Positions 8,411 to 18,059 are shown, numbered from the stretch's first letter. The stretch is 64,000 nucleotides of DNA from Halomonas sp. H10-9-1 (GCF_040147005.1 NZ_JAMSHO010000001.1:2294001-2358000), one strand, 5' to 3'. Numbers and translations are program-made. Notes: generated by a model not told the origin, from the sequence alone.

Positions 8411-9550
8411 ATGTCCCCGACAGCGCCATCTTGCGCAGCCAATACCCAGACCCTAGCCACCCCAACCGAGATGCGCCACGACTGGCGCCTCGACGAGATC
8501 GAAGCCCTCTTCGCCCTGCCCTTCAACGATCTGCTGTTCCGGGCCCAACGGGTGCATCGCGCGCACTTCGACCCCAACGCCGTGCAGGTCTCGACCCTGC
8601 TCTCGATCAAGACCGGCGCCTGCCCCGAGGACTGCAAGTACTGCCCGCAGTCGGGGCACTACAACACCGGGCTGGGCAAGGAGAAGCTGCTGGAGATCGA
8701 CAAGGTGGTGGAGCAGGCACGCGCGGCACAGGCGGCCGGTGCTAGCCGCTTCTGCATGGGGGCGGCCTGGAAGAGCCCGCGGGAGCGCGACCTCGAGGTA
8801 GTGCTGGAGATGGTACGCCGGGTCAAGGCGCTGGGGCTCGAGACCTGCATGACGCTCGGCATGGTCGATGGCGCTCAGGCCGGGCGCCTGGCCGAGGCCG
8901 GTCTCGACTACTACAACCACAACCTCGACACCTCGCCGGAGTACTACGGCGAGATCATCACCACCCGCAGCTACGCCGACCGCCTGGCGACCCTTGACCA
9001 TGTGCGCGACGCGGGCATGAAGGTGTGCGCCGGCGGGATATTGGGCATGGGCGAGGCGCCCCGCGACCGCGCCGCCCTGCTTCAGCAGCTGGCGCGTCTC
9101 GACCCGCACCCGGAGTCGGTGCCCATCAACATGCTGGTCAAGGTCCCCGGCACGCCCCTCGAGAACACCCCCGACCTCGACCCCATCGCGTTCATCCGCG
9201 CCATCGCCGTGGCACGCATCCTGATGCCAAAGAGCCACGTGCGGCTCTCCGCCGGCCGCGAGCAGATGGATGATTCAACCCAGGCGCTGGCCTTCCTGGC
9301 GGGGGCCAACTCGATCTTCTACGGCGAGCGGCTGCTGACCACCACCAACCCCCAGGCCGAGCGCGACCGGGCACTGTTCGCCAGGCTCGGCCTGCATCCC
9401 GAGCGCAGAGACACCTGCGTCGATGACGACCAGGCTCAGGCCAATGTGGTGGCCAGCCTCGAGGCCGAACTGGCCCGCCAGGCGGTACGGCGAGCCGCCG
9501 ACCGGGCCGCAGAGCTCGCCTTTGATGCCGGCAGCGCCAGCGGCGCCTGA
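8411..9550 (+). CDS. bioB: Biotin synthase
   Basis: BioB is the radical-SAM enzyme that inserts sulphur into dethiobiotin. The radical-SAM cluster CPEDCKYC has Cys71, Cys75 and Cys78. Other family motifs are [37 protein letters not shown] and RLSAGREQM, and the end of the barrel includes the Arg for the second cluster in VRLSAGR. At 379 residues it is somewhat longer than E. coli BioB because of tails at both ends. An alternative start is the ATG at 8471. It is the first gene of bioB-F-H-C-D, behind a BirA operator. Confidence 0.97.
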   Translation: MSPTAPSCAANTQTLATPTEMRHDWRLDEIEALFALPFNDLLFRAQRVHRAHFDPNAVQVSTLLSIKTGACPEDCKYCPQSGHYNTGLGKEKLLEIDKVVEQARAAQAAGASRFCMGAAWKSPRERDLEVVLEMVRRVKALGLETCMTLGMVDGAQAGRLAEAGLDYYNHNLDTSPEYYGEIITTRSYADRLATLDHVRDAGMKVCAGGILGMGEAPRDRAALLQQLARLDPHPESVPINMLVKVPGTPLENTPDLDPIAFIRAIAVARILMPKSHVRLSAGREQMDDSTQALAFLAGANSIFYGERLLTTTNPQAERDRALFARLGLHPERRDTCVDDDQAQANVVASLEAELARQAVRRAADRAAELAFDAGSASGA

Positions 9551-9552
9551 CA

Positions 9553-10737
9553 ATGAGCCTGGACATGGCCAACCACGACTGGTCGCGCCGGCTCGCCGAG
9601 CGTGCCGGTGCACACCGGGAGCGAGGCCTGTGGCGCCAGCGCCGCACCCTCTCCGCGGGCACCGCCCCGCTGGACTTCGCCGGCAACGACTACCTGGGCC
9701 TGGCCCGGGATCCGCGGCTGGCCGAGGCCATGGCCCAAGGGGCACGGCGCTACGGCGCGGGTGCCCGGGCCTCGCACCTGGTGAGCGGGCACCTCGAGGT
9801 CCACGCAGCGCTGGAGGCGCGACTGGCCACGCTCACCGGCCGCCCCCGTGCGCTACTCTTCTCCACCGGCTACATGGCCAACCTGGGCACCCTGCAGGCG
9901 CTCTGCGACGTCACGACCCGGGTGTTCCAGGACCGCCTCAACCACGCCTCGCTGCTGGATGGCGCTCGGCTCGCCGGCGCCGTCTCGCGGCGCTTTCATC
10001 ATGCTGACCTGGCCGACCTCGACCGCCTGCTGGCCCGCTGCCCAGCCGACGCCCCGCGGCTGGTGGTCAGCGATGGCGTCTTCAGCATGGACGGCGACAT
10101 CGCCGATATTTCCGGTCTCATCGAGACGACGCGCCGCCACGCTGCCTGGCTGATGGTCGACGACGCCCACGGCCTGGGCGTGCTGGGCGAGGCCGGTGAC
10201 GGCTGCGTGGGCCGCACCCACGGCATCGACGAGGTACCGGTACTGGTGGGCACCCTGGGCAAGGCGCTGGGCACCGCCGGCGCCTTCGTGGCGGGAAGTG
10301 AGGCACTCATCGAGCACCTGATCCAGTTCGCCCGCCCCTATGTCTACACCACGGCCCAGCCCCCGGGGGTGGCGGCGGCGACCCTGGCTGCACTGGAGAT
10401 CCTCGCCACCGAGCCCGAACGGCGCCGCCGGCTGCAGGCGCATATCCGGCGCTTCCGCCGCGAGGCGCGGCGCCTTGGGCTGCCACTTCACGAGAGTCAT
10501 ACGCCGATCCAGCCGCTGGTGTTAGGCGATGGCGCTCGCGTGATGCGCTGGGCCGAGCGGCTTGCGGCACGAGGCATCGCCACCGGTGCTATCCGCCCCC
10601 CCACCGTGCCCCGGGGCCAGGCGCGCCTGCGCATCACGCTCTCCGCCGCCCACACCGACGCCGATCTCGATGCCCTGCTCGAGGGGCTGGCGGCCTGCCA
10701 GGCCCGGGATGCCGGACTGCGGGAGGTCGCCCCATGA
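9553..10737 (+). CDS. bioF: 8-amino-7-oxononanoate synthase
   Basis: BioF condenses pimeloyl-ACP with alanine, using PLP, to give KAPA. The 394-residue protein shows DFAGNDYLGLA, GARASHLVSGHLEVH, VSDGVFSMDGD, VDDAHGLGVLG and the PLP-lysine region GTLGKALGTAGAFV. It begins two bases after the bioB stop codon and overlaps bioH by four bases, as expected for one tightly coupled operon. Confidence 0.97.
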   Translation: MSLDMANHDWSRRLAERAGAHRERGLWRQRRTLSAGTAPLDFAGNDYLGLARDPRLAEAMAQGARRYGAGARASHLVSGHLEVHAALEARLATLTGRPRALLFSTGYMANLGTLQALCDVTTRVFQDRLNHASLLDGARLAGAVSRRFHHADLADLDRLLARCPADAPRLVVSDGVFSMDGDIADISGLIETTRRHAAWLMVDDAHGLGVLGEAGDGCVGRTHGIDEVPVLVGTLGKALGTAGAFVAGSEALIEHLIQFARPYVYTTAQPPGVAAATLAALEILATEPERRRRLQAHIRRFRREARRLGLPLHESHTPIQPLVLGDGARVMRWAERLAARGIATGAIRPPTVPRGQARLRITLSAAHTDADLDALLEGLAACQARDAGLREVAP

Positions 10738-11480
10738 CCTCCCTGGTGCTGCTCTCCGGCTGGGGCATCGACGCCGGCATCTGGCGCCCGCTGGCCGACC
10801 ACTGGCCGCTTGGCGTGACGGTCACCACCCCCGACTGGCCCGGCTACGGGGGCCTCCCTCCGCTGGCATCGCCCGACAGCCTGGAGCAACTGGCCGCGGC
10901 CATGGCCGACGAGCTGCCCAGGGAAGCGGTCTGGGTGGGGTGGTCGCTGGGCGGGTTGCTGGTCGCCGCCCTGCTGGAGCGTCTGGCCGCGCCGCTGTCT
11001 CCACCTCGGGGACTCGTGCAGCTCGGCATGGGGCCGCGCTTCTGCCACCCCGATGGGGTGTCGAATCGGGAGCTTGCCGCCTTCCGACACGCCTTCACCC
11101 GAGATCCGGTGGCGACCCGTCGCCACTTCCTCCGCTGGCAACTCTCCGGCGAGCCCGACCCGCGGGGTGCCCACCGCCGACTGCTCGAGCTGATCGGCGA
11201 CGACGTCGATGCCGCCACCCTGGCCGCAGGCCTCGACCAACTCGCCGGGCTCGATGTCGACAAGGCCCTGAAAGACGCCCCCTGCCCGATACACCGCCTC
11301 ACCGGCCGCCACGACCCGTTGCTGGCCGAGGAGACCCTAGCCACGGCTGACCGCGTGCTGGAGAACGCCGGCCACTGCCCTATGCTCTCGCACCCCGCCG
11401 CCCTGGCAGAGGCCCTCGTCGCCTTGGCCGGCGACATGACGGCCCCCCTCGAGTCGCCGGCCGAGGAGGCTCCGGCATGA
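10734..11480 (+). CDS. bioH: Pimeloyl-ACP methyl ester esterase
   Basis: BioH is an alpha/beta hydrolase that cleaves the methyl ester from pimeloyl-ACP methyl ester, ending the disguised fatty-acid route to pimelate. In the 248-residue protein the nucleophile is Ser71 in GWSLGG; the acid is probably in GRHDPLL and the histidine in AGHCPMLSHP. The N-terminus LVLLSGWGIDAGIW with GYG is typical. It overlaps bioF by four bases (ATGA) and bioC by four bases. Carrying bioH within the operon is common in Pseudomonas-like gammaproteobacteria, unlike E. coli. Confidence 0.94.
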   Translation: MTSLVLLSGWGIDAGIWRPLADHWPLGVTVTTPDWPGYGGLPPLASPDSLEQLAAAMADELPREAVWVGWSLGGLLVAALLERLAAPLSPPRGLVQLGMGPRFCHPDGVSNRELAAFRHAFTRDPVATRRHFLRWQLSGEPDPRGAHRRLLELIGDDVDAATLAAGLDQLAGLDVDKALKDAPCPIHRLTGRHDPLLAEETLATADRVLENAGHCPMLSHPAALAEALVALAGDMTAPLESPAEEAPA

Positions 11481-12283
11481 CTGCTGCCAACGCCCGGCCC
11501 CATGTTCATGGCCCATCGTCATCAACCGACTGGCAGCAACGCGTCGCCCACGCATTCTCCCGGGCCGCACCGCGCTACGCGCGCCTCGCCGAGGCCCAGC
11601 GCGCCATGGGTGAGCGCCTCTGGTCACGGTTGCCTGACCGGGCGCAGCATATCCTCGACCTGGGCTGCGGCCCGGGCCACTGGAGCGTCCGCCTCGCCGG
11701 ACGCTACCACAAGGGAGGCCGGGTCATCGGTCTCGATCTGGCGCCGGGCATGCTCGAGGAAGCCCACCAACGGCATGGCCACCGGGCCCACTGGCTGTGC
11801 GCCGATGCCGCCGCCCTGCCGCTCCCCGACGCCGGCCTGGACCTGGTGTTCTCCAACCTCGCCCTGCAGTGGTGCCCGGATCTCGAGGCGGTGCTGGCCG
11901 AGCTGCATCGCGTGCTGCGCCCCGGCGGTCGGGCGCTGATCAACACCCTGATGCCCGGCACCCTGGCGGAGGTGAGCAAGGCCTGGTCACGCCCCAGCCA
12001 GCCCGCCGCGCTGCTGCCTTTCCACGCGAGCGATCATCATCACCGCGCGGCACGCCTGGCGGGCTTCTCGCGGATCGGCGTGGGGGCCACCACCCAGCGC
12101 TTCCACTATCCCGACCTGGCCGCGGTGATGTCCTCCATCAAGGGCGTGGGCGCCCAGGCCGCCAGGGGCGCAGGCCTCACCCGTGCCGACCTGGCCCGCG
12201 CCACACGCCGCTATGAGGCCCTGCGCGAACCCGCGGGGCTGCCCGTGACCTACCACCTGCTGACCCTGGAGCTAGAACGCTGA
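11477..12283 (+). CDS. bioC: Malonyl-ACP O-methyltransferase
   Basis: BioC methylates the free carboxyl of malonyl-ACP with SAM, which allows two rounds of fatty-acid elongation towards pimelate. The 268-residue protein has the Rossmann SAM motif ILDLGCGPGHWS, then GLDLAPGMLEEA, DAAALPLPD, SNLALQWCPDLEA and LRPGGRALINTLMPGTL. The N-terminal segment before the domain (VAHAFSRAAPRYARLAEAQ) is the BioC signature. It overlaps the end of bioH by four bases and is followed directly by bioD. Confidence 0.95.
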   Translation: MTAANARPHVHGPSSSTDWQQRVAHAFSRAAPRYARLAEAQRAMGERLWSRLPDRAQHILDLGCGPGHWSVRLAGRYHKGGRVIGLDLAPGMLEEAHQRHGHRAHWLCADAAALPLPDAGLDLVFSNLALQWCPDLEAVLAELHRVLRPGGRALINTLMPGTLAEVSKAWSRPSQPAALLPFHASDHHHRAARLAGFSRIGVGATTQRFHYPDLAAVMSSIKGVGAQAARGAGLTRADLARATRRYEALREPAGLPVTYHLLTLELER

Positions 12284-12284
12284 G

Positions 12285-12998
12285 ATGCCCGCCTACTTCG
12301 TGACCGGCACCGATACCGACGCCGGCAAGACCCTGGTGGCCAGTGGCCTGCTGGCCCTGGCCCGCCGCCGCGGCCTGACCACCCTGGGCCTGAAGCCCGT
12401 CGCCTCGGGCAGCGAGACTACCCCCGGCGGTTTACGCAACTCCGACGCCCTTGCGCTGCAGGCCCACTGCTACCCCGAGGTAAACTACGCGACAGTCAAC
12501 CCTCATGCCTTTGCACCGGCCATCGCCCCGCACCTGGCGGCACGCCGCACCGGGGCCGAAATACGCCTGGCCGACCTGCACGACTGGCTGTCCCCCCTGC
12601 TGGCCCTGGAGCGCGACCTCACCCTGGTAGAGGGCGCCGGCGGCTGGCGGGTGCCGCTGAACGACCGCGAAGACCTGGCTGGCCTGGCCGTGGCCCTGAG
12701 TCTGCCGGTGATCCTGGTGGTGGGGCTGCGCCTGGGCAGCATCAGCCACGCGCGGCTCACCCGTGAGGCGATCGCCACCGATGGCCCGCGCCTGGCCGGC
12801 TGGGTCGGCACTCTGGTGGATCCCGGGTTCTGCTGCGATGCGGCCGCCGACGAGGCCCTCTATCGCGACAACCTGGCGACCCTCGCACACCACCTGCCCG
12901 CTCCCTGCCTGGGCGTGATCCCCCGGTTATCCGCCGGCACGCCTCGCGCCATGGCCGAGGCCGCCGCCGAACACCTGGAACTCCCCGATGCCGATTGA
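12285..12998 (+). CDS. bioD: Dethiobiotin synthetase
   Basis: BioD uses ATP and CO2 to close the ureido ring of dethiobiotin from DAPA. The 237-residue protein starts with the P-loop GTDTDAGKT (residues 7-15). It continues with LKPVASGS, VEGAGGWRVPLN and VGLRLGSISHARLT, all diagnostic. It is the last gene of the bioBFHCD run. Its stop codon lies inside the -35 element of the following tRNA promoter, so the operon ends abruptly against the tRNA gene. Confidence 0.96.
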   Translation: MPAYFVTGTDTDAGKTLVASGLLALARRRGLTTLGLKPVASGSETTPGGLRNSDALALQAHCYPEVNYATVNPHAFAPAIAPHLAARRTGAEIRLADLHDWLSPLLALERDLTLVEGAGGWRVPLNDREDLAGLAVALSLPVILVVGLRLGSISHARLTREAIATDGPRLAGWVGTLVDPGFCCDAAADEALYRDNLATLAHHLPAPCLGVIPRLSAGTPRAMAEAAAEHLELPDAD

Positions 12999-13022
12999 CT
13001 TGCCGGAAGGCATCCGTAAAAT
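12995..13022 (+). promoter_or_regulatory. Promoter of tRNA-Leu
   Basis: TTGACT at 12995-13000 and TAAAAT at 13017-13022 are separated by 16 bp, about 20 bp before the mature tRNA end. The -35 box overlaps the bioD stop codon. bioA has no visible promoter of its own, so it may be served from here. Confidence 0.65.
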
Positions 13023-13041
13023 ACAACGCCTGCCTACCCGT

Positions 13042-13126
13042 GCGGATGTGGTGGAATTGGTAGACACGCCAGGTTTAGGTCCTGGTGCCTTCGGGCGTGG
13101 AGGTTCAAGTCCTCTCATCCGCACCA
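13042..13126 (+). tRNA. tRNA-Leu (anticodon TAG)
   Basis: The sequence folds as a class II tRNA: a 7-bp acceptor stem (GCGGATG / CATCCGC), a D-arm, an anticodon stem around loop TTTAGGT giving anticodon TAG, a variable arm (TGCCTTCGGGCG) and a T-arm with GGTTCAAGTCC. The 3' CCA is encoded. The length is 85 nt including CCA. It lies between bioD and bioA on the same strand. Confidence 0.96.
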
Positions 13127-13244
13127 TCGCAGTTTCCCGGTACGACCTCTCCTGCTTGCGACGCGATACCGTCCGTCATCTCCTCGAGATGCACGGCGCC
13201 TGCTCGTGCCCGTCCCTAACTCCCTGTTCCCTGTCGAGGCAGCC

Positions 13245-14522
13245 ATGAGCCATCATGACCGCTCCCCCGTCTGGCACCCCTATGCCCACCTCAAGACCCA
13301 GCGCCCGGCGCCGAGGGTGGTCGGCGGCGAGGGGCCACGCTTCACCCTGGAGGGCGGCGAGACGCTGCTCGATGCCACCTGCTCCTGGTGGTGCATGATC
13401 CACGGCTACCGCCATCCGCGGCTGGTGCGCGCCATCCAGCGCCAGGCCGACACCCTCTGCCATGTGATGCTCGGCGGCCTGACCCACGAGCCCGCCGACC
13501 GCCTGGCCCGGGAGCTGGTGAGAATCACCCCGGCGGGCCTGAACCACGTCTTCTTCTCCGACAGCGGCTCGGTAGGCATGGAGGTGGCCATGAAGATGGC
13601 GGTGCAGGCCCAGCGGCTACGTGGCCGGCCGCGCAAACAACGCATGCTCTCGTTGATGAAGGCCTACCACGGCGACACCGCCGGCTGCATGGCGGTGTGC
13701 GATCCCGAGGAGGGCATGCACTCGCTGTTCGCCGGCTACCTGCCGCGCCACCACTTCGCCCCGGCACCCACCGCCCCCTTCGACGCCGAGCCCGCGGCGG
13801 TGGAGGCGGACCTCGCCGCCCTGCGCGCGGTACTCGAGCGCCACCACCACGAGATCGCCGCGCTGCTGATGGAGCCATTACTGCAGGCCGCCGGCGGGCT
13901 CAACATGACCTCGCCCCACTACCTGGCGGGCGCTCGCGAGCTGTGCGATGCCTTCGACGTGCTGCTGGTGTTCGACGAGGTGGCCACCGGCTTCGGGCGC
14001 ACCGGGCGGATGTTCGCCGCCGACCACGCCGATGTCACCCCGGATATCATGGTGCTCTCCAAGGGACTCACCGGCGGCTATCTCGGCCATGCGGCGACAC
14101 TCGCCACCGAGCGGGTCCATGACGCCTTCGTGGGGGACTCCCCCGAGCACGCCTTCATGCACGGACCCACCTTCATGGGCAACCCGCTGGCCTGCGCCGT
14201 GGCCCTGGAGAGCCTGGCGGTGTTCGAGGAGGAGGACTACCTGGGCCGCATCGCCGCGCTCAACGAGGTACTGCGCAGCGAACTGCTCGACGACACACGC
14301 CTGACCGAGCACCCGGCAGTCGCGGACATACGCGTGCTGGGTGCCACCGCGGTGATCGAGGCCCGCCGGGCGGCGGACCTCACCGGGGTGGCCGAATGGG
14401 CCCGCGCCCGGGGGGTCTGGCTGCGTCCCATCGGCCGCTGCCTCTACACCATGCCCGCCTATATCACTTCGGCACAGGAGATGCGCCAGATTACCGAGGT
14501 CATGAAGGGCTGGTTCGGATAG
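13245..14522 (+). CDS. bioA: Adenosylmethionine-8-amino-7-oxononanoate aminotransferase
   Basis: BioA is the PLP enzyme that transaminates KAPA to DAPA with SAM as amino donor. The 425-residue protein has VWHPYAHLK at the N-terminus, the BioA-type motif DATCSWWCMIHGY, FSDSGSVGMEVAMKMA, YHGDTAGCMAVCDPEEGMH, DEVATGFGRTG and the PLP-lysine in VLSKGLTGGYLG. I chose the ATG at 13245, since the 13 extra residues available upstream look non-native. It is separated from the other bio genes by the tRNA-Leu gene, and no second BirA site is visible before it. Confidence 0.96.
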   Translation: MSHHDRSPVWHPYAHLKTQRPAPRVVGGEGPRFTLEGGETLLDATCSWWCMIHGYRHPRLVRAIQRQADTLCHVMLGGLTHEPADRLARELVRITPAGLNHVFFSDSGSVGMEVAMKMAVQAQRLRGRPRKQRMLSLMKAYHGDTAGCMAVCDPEEGMHSLFAGYLPRHHFAPAPTAPFDAEPAAVEADLAALRAVLERHHHEIAALLMEPLLQAAGGLNMTSPHYLAGARELCDAFDVLLVFDEVATGFGRTGRMFAADHADVTPDIMVLSKGLTGGYLGHAATLATERVHDAFVGDSPEHAFMHGPTFMGNPLACAVALESLAVFEEEDYLGRIAALNEVLRSELLDDTRLTEHPAVADIRVLGATAVIEARRAADLTGVAEWARARGVWLRPIGRCLYTMPAYITSAQEMRQITEVMKGWFG

Positions 14523-14556
14523 ACTCGGGAGACGGAACCGACGCGAGACTCACGAC

Positions 14557-15543
14557 ATGAAGAAGGCGCTGACCGCCCTGGTGGCCTGCCTCAGCCTGGC
14601 CGCCCATGCCGACGCCCCGATAGCCGAGGACGACAGCGACCTGCCCGAGTGGGCGGTGAAGCGAATCGGCCCCTTCCACGCCACCATGACCGACTGGGTG
14701 GACACCACCTCGCGCAGCATCGATGGTTTCTTCGGCACCACCGACGCCCTCACCGTGGACTCCGACTCCTACCTGCGCATCAGCCAGGAGTTCGCCTGGA
14801 AGGAGGGCGAGGCGTTCGACCAGGACCTGGGCGCCCGCTTCCGCCTCGACCTGCCCACCACCGAAGAGCGCCTGCGCCTGATCATCGAGAGCGAGCCGGA
14901 CGAAACTCGCGGCACCCTCGGCGAGCAGGAGTCGTCGCTGACCGACGACCGCGTCGACAGCATCGAGGACGTGCTGGTGGGGCTGCGTCGCCTGGGGGAT
15001 GGCGACAGGACCCGGGAGTGGGACACCGAGCTGGGCGCCGGCGTGAGGATACGCCTGCCCCTCGACCCCTACGCGCGTGTCACCACCCAACGACTGTGGA
15101 CGCTCGACGACGGCCCCTGGCAGCTGCACAGCGACAACCGCGTCTCCTGGTTCAACGAGGATGGCTACTCGGCCCGCACACGCTGGGACCTGGGCCGCCC
15201 GGTGGACGAGAAGCGCCACCTGCGCTTCATCAGCAACGCGCAGTGGCGCGAAGAGGTGGACACCCTGGAGTTCAGCCAGGCCGCCGAGCTCAACCAGCGT
15301 ATCAACAACCGCAGCGTGCTGCGCTACTCCGCGGTGATGCTGGGCGAGAGCCTCTCGCACACCACCATCGAGGACAGCTACCTTCAGCTGCGCTTCCGCC
15401 GCAACATCCACAAGGGCTTCACCTTCCTCGACGTCGCCCCGGCCCTGCACTTCCCCCGCGAGGCCGACCGTGACCCTCGCTGGGCGCTCACACTGCGTGT
15501 GGAGATGTACTTCCGCCGCTTCATCGACCGGGTCACGCTGTAG
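14557..15543 (+). CDS. Putative outer-membrane beta-barrel protein
   Basis: Function unknown. The 328-residue product starts with a signal peptide (MKKALTALVACLSLAAHADA). It then shows many alternating amphipathic strands, for example YLRISQEFAWKEG, ARFRLDLP, LRLIIES, YARVTTQRLW, LRFISNAQWR and ALTLRVEMYFRRF. It ends in a leucine rather than phenylalanine, after a strand with an aromatic pair. This pattern, with few cysteines and high charge, fits an outer-membrane barrel. It follows bioA by 34 bp on the same strand, but a functional link to biotin is not evident. Confidence 0.7.
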   Translation: MKKALTALVACLSLAAHADAPIAEDDSDLPEWAVKRIGPFHATMTDWVDTTSRSIDGFFGTTDALTVDSDSYLRISQEFAWKEGEAFDQDLGARFRLDLPTTEERLRLIIESEPDETRGTLGEQESSLTDDRVDSIEDVLVGLRRLGDGDRTREWDTELGAGVRIRLPLDPYARVTTQRLWTLDDGPWQLHSDNRVSWFNEDGYSARTRWDLGRPVDEKRHLRFISNAQWREEVDTLEFSQAAELNQRINNRSVLRYSAVMLGESLSHTTIEDSYLQLRFRRNIHKGFTFLDVAPALHFPREADRDPRWALTLRVEMYFRRFIDRVTL

Positions 15544-15658
15544 GCCGCAGCAAGCTGGCGGCCCTCGGTATCCGCCGCGGCGAGAAGGCGATGGTAGGCA
15601 TCACCGAGCTCGACCGCGGCGAGCGCATCGCCCATCCCGCGCCCCGGCCCGGGACTGA

Positions 15659-15687
15659 CCTCATGGCGCCCCGCGGACGCCATGAGG
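15659..15687. terminator. Hairpin between convergent genes
   Basis: A perfect 10-bp stem (CCTCATGGCG / CGCCATGAGG) with a 9-nt loop sits between the outer-membrane protein gene and cobB, which converge here. There is no clear T-run on either side. Confidence 0.55.
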
Positions 15688-15704
15688 CGCCGGCGTCGGA
15701 AGGA

Positions 15705-17027
15705 TCAGCCGAGCGGCGACCAGGGCTCGCCCCGGAAGATCGCGGCGACCAGTTCCGGCGCAGAGGGGAAATAGCCGTGAAAGTAGCTGGCTACCAGGCC
15801 GCGGCGTCGGAAGACCGGCTCCGCCTCGCTGCCGGCCAGCCGGCGGGTCCGTGCCAGCGGGACTTCGCCGGTGTCCAGCTCGGAGTGGTGATAGGTGTGG
15901 CCACGCAACTCACCGCGGTCGCTGCGCAGGCTCTGCAGCCCCAGGGCCTTCAGCTTGCCGGCCATGCGTACGCTGCCCGGCAGCAACCCCAGCATGGCAT
16001 GCGTCTCACCCTCGCCATCGGTGAGCGCCTCCGTGCAGGCCATCAGCCCACCGCACTCGGCCAGGAGCGGCCTGTCCGCCGCAAAGTGGGAGCGGATGGC
16101 ATCGCGGATGCCGTCATTGGCGGCCAGCGTCCTGCCATGTAACTCCGGATACCCCCCCGGCAGCCAGAGGGCATCCGCCTCGGGCAGTCCGCGATCCTTC
16201 AGGGGAGAGAAGAACCTCAGCGACGCGCCCAGCTGCCGGAGCAGGTCGAGGTTGGCCCGGTAGATAAAGGCGAAGGCAGCATCGCGGGCCACGGCAATGC
16301 GTACGCCATCGAGCAGGCGCGGAGGCGGCTCGGGAGCCCCGGCTTCCAGGGTCACCCGCGCCGGCAGGCGATCGAGGCCGGCCTCGGCGAGCACCGCGGC
16401 GGCGGCATCCAGCTGGCGGTCTAGCCCCTCGAGTTCACCGGCCTGCACCAGGCCCAGATGGCGGTCGGGAATGGCCATGGCAGCGCTGCGTGGAATCGCC
16501 CCCAGCAGCGAGATTCCCGCCGGCAGGCTTTCCCGCAGCATGTCGCCGTGTCGAGCGCTGCCGATGCGGTTGGCGATCACTTCCCGCACCACCATCCGCG
16601 GATGGTAGGTGGCCAGCCCCTGGGCCACGGCACCGAAGGTCTGGGCCATGCCCCGAGCATCGATCACCGGCAGTGCCGGAATGCCCGCCAGCATGGCGAG
16701 ATCGGCACTGGAAGGCTCGCCGTCGAACAGCCCCATGGAGCCTTCGACCAAGATCAGATCCGCCGACTGCGCTGCCTCGGCCAGACGCCAGCGACACTCC
16801 TCCTCACCCGTCATCCAGGGATGGAGCTGATAGACAGGCTCCCCCGATGCCACTTCCAGCACCATCGGATCGAGATAGTCCGGGCCATGCTTGAAGACCC
16901 GCACCCGGCGACCGGCATTGCGGTGCAGCCGTGCCAGGGCGGCCGTGACCATGGACTTGCCCTGGCCGGAGCCGGGCGCGCTAATCAGTGCGGCGTGGGT
17001 CTCGCCGCGAATCGGGGTCGTGGTCAT
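15705..17027 (-). CDS. cobB: Cobyrinate a,c-diamide synthase (CobB/CbiA)
   Basis: CobB/CbiA amidates the a and c side chains of (hydrogeno)byrinate with glutamine and ATP. The 440-residue protein has the N-terminal dethiobiotin-synthetase-like P-loop region (SAPGSGQGKSMVTAAL, FKHGPDYLDPMVL, EGSMGLFDG). Its C-terminal class I amidotransferase domain has nucleophile Cys in LLAECGGLMACTE, and HHSEL and YFHGYF at the end. I chose the ATG at 17027, with GAGGTG just upstream, over a GTG at 17033. It is the second gene after the cobalamin riboswitch, behind btuF. The full corrin pathway is not in the window. Confidence 0.93.
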   Translation of the reverse strand: MTTTPIRGETHAALISAPGSGQGKSMVTAALARLHRNAGRRVRVFKHGPDYLDPMVLEVASGEPVYQLHPWMTGEEECRWRLAEAAQSADLILVEGSMGLFDGEPSSADLAMLAGIPALPVIDARGMAQTFGAVAQGLATYHPRMVVREVIANRIGSARHGDMLRESLPAGISLLGAIPRSAAMAIPDRHLGLVQAGELEGLDRQLDAAAAVLAEAGLDRLPARVTLEAGAPEPPPRLLDGVRIAVARDAAFAFIYRANLDLLRQLGASLRFFSPLKDRGLPEADALWLPGGYPELHGRTLAANDGIRDAIRSHFAADRPLLAECGGLMACTEALTDGEGETHAMLGLLPGSVRMAGKLKALGLQSLRSDRGELRGHTYHHSELDTGEVPLARTRRLAGSEAEPVFRRRGLVASYFHGYFPSAPELVAAIFRGEPWSPLG

Positions 17028-17138
17028 GTTCACCTCACAGGGACTAAGACAGGGGCACCGTCGAGCTCAACGCTGGCCAGTCGCTGGCCGTAGAGGCGCA
17101 CCAGACCACGGTGGCCAGCGACCTCGCTCGGCACGGGC

Positions 17139-18059
17139 CTAACGGCGTGCACGCGCCGCCTCCAGCTTCTCGCAGAACAGCCGGCTGCCCTCGAGCAGGC
17201 GCGGCGTGGGTCGCTGGATCAGCGACGGCGGAACGAAGAAGAGGTTGCCTTCTGCCACGGCGGTCAAGCTGGGGTACTGCTCCCAGTGAGTAAGCCATTG
17301 GCGGTTCTCCTCGCCCATGCCGCCGGCCAGTATCGCCTCCGGGTCGGCGCCCAGCACCGACTCGTCGTCGATACGCGGCACCAGGCGCTCGAGGCCACCG
17401 AAGACGTTGTCGCCACCGCAGGCGGTCAACACCTTGCCGATCAAGTGGTCATCGTTGACGGTCATCAGCGGCTCGTCCCACACCTGATAGAAGACACGCA
17501 CCGGCGAGCGGTCGGCGTAGCGGTCACGGATCTCCGCCATGCCGTCGCGAAACCGCGCCGCTTCCTCATGCGCCGCCTCGTGGGTGCCTGCCAGGTCGCC
17601 CAGCCGTTCGATGGCGCTTGCCACCCCCTCGAAAGTGCGCGGCTCCAGGTAGAACACCGGCACACCCAGCGCTTCGAGGGTCTCCAGCTGCTCGGCCGGG
17701 TTGCCGGTGACCCAACCGATCGCCAGGGTCGGACGCAGGGCCGCCAGGCGCTCCATATCCAGGCGCATATGGCTACCGATGCTGGCCACTTCGCGCGCCT
17801 CGGGGGGGTAGTCGCTGTAGTCGACCACCGCCACCACCGCCTCGCCGGCGCCGGCGGCATAGACCAGCTCGGTAGCCCCCGGCGACAGCGCGGCGATGCG
17901 CTCGGCCGGCGCGGAGAGGCATACCTCGCGTGCGGCATCGTCGATGGCACACACCTCGGCACGGGCCGGCACTGCAACTGCAGCCAGTGGCAGCACGGCC
18001 AGGGAGAAGGTGGTCAGGGCGAAGGTGGCCAGGCCATGGGAGGTATGAACGGTTTTCAT
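17139..18059 (-). CDS. btuF: Periplasmic cobalamin-binding protein of a B12 ABC importer
   Basis: The product is a BtuF-type substrate-binding protein. It binds cobalamin or cobinamide in the periplasm and hands it to BtuCD. The 306-residue protein has a signal peptide to about residue 34. The cluster-type class III binding fold shows RIAALSPGATELVYAAGAG, VDYSDYPPEA, LRPTLAIGWVTGNPAEQLETL and FYQVWDEPLMTVN. The frame is open to 18119, but the ATG at 18059 has AGGGG upstream and starts the signal sequence. It lies directly below the cobalamin riboswitch, which supports the assignment. No btuC or btuD is next to it. Confidence 0.88.
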   Translation of the reverse strand: MKTVHTSHGLATFALTTFSLAVLPLAAVAVPARAEVCAIDDAAREVCLSAPAERIAALSPGATELVYAAGAGEAVVAVVDYSDYPPEAREVASIGSHMRLDMERLAALRPTLAIGWVTGNPAEQLETLEALGVPVFYLEPRTFEGVASAIERLGDLAGTHEAAHEEAARFRDGMAEIRDRYADRSPVRVFYQVWDEPLMTVNDDHLIGKVLTACGGDNVFGGLERLVPRIDDESVLGADPEAILAGGMGEENRQWLTHWEQYPSLTAVAEGNLFFVPPSLIQRPTPRLLEGSRLFCEKLEAARARR

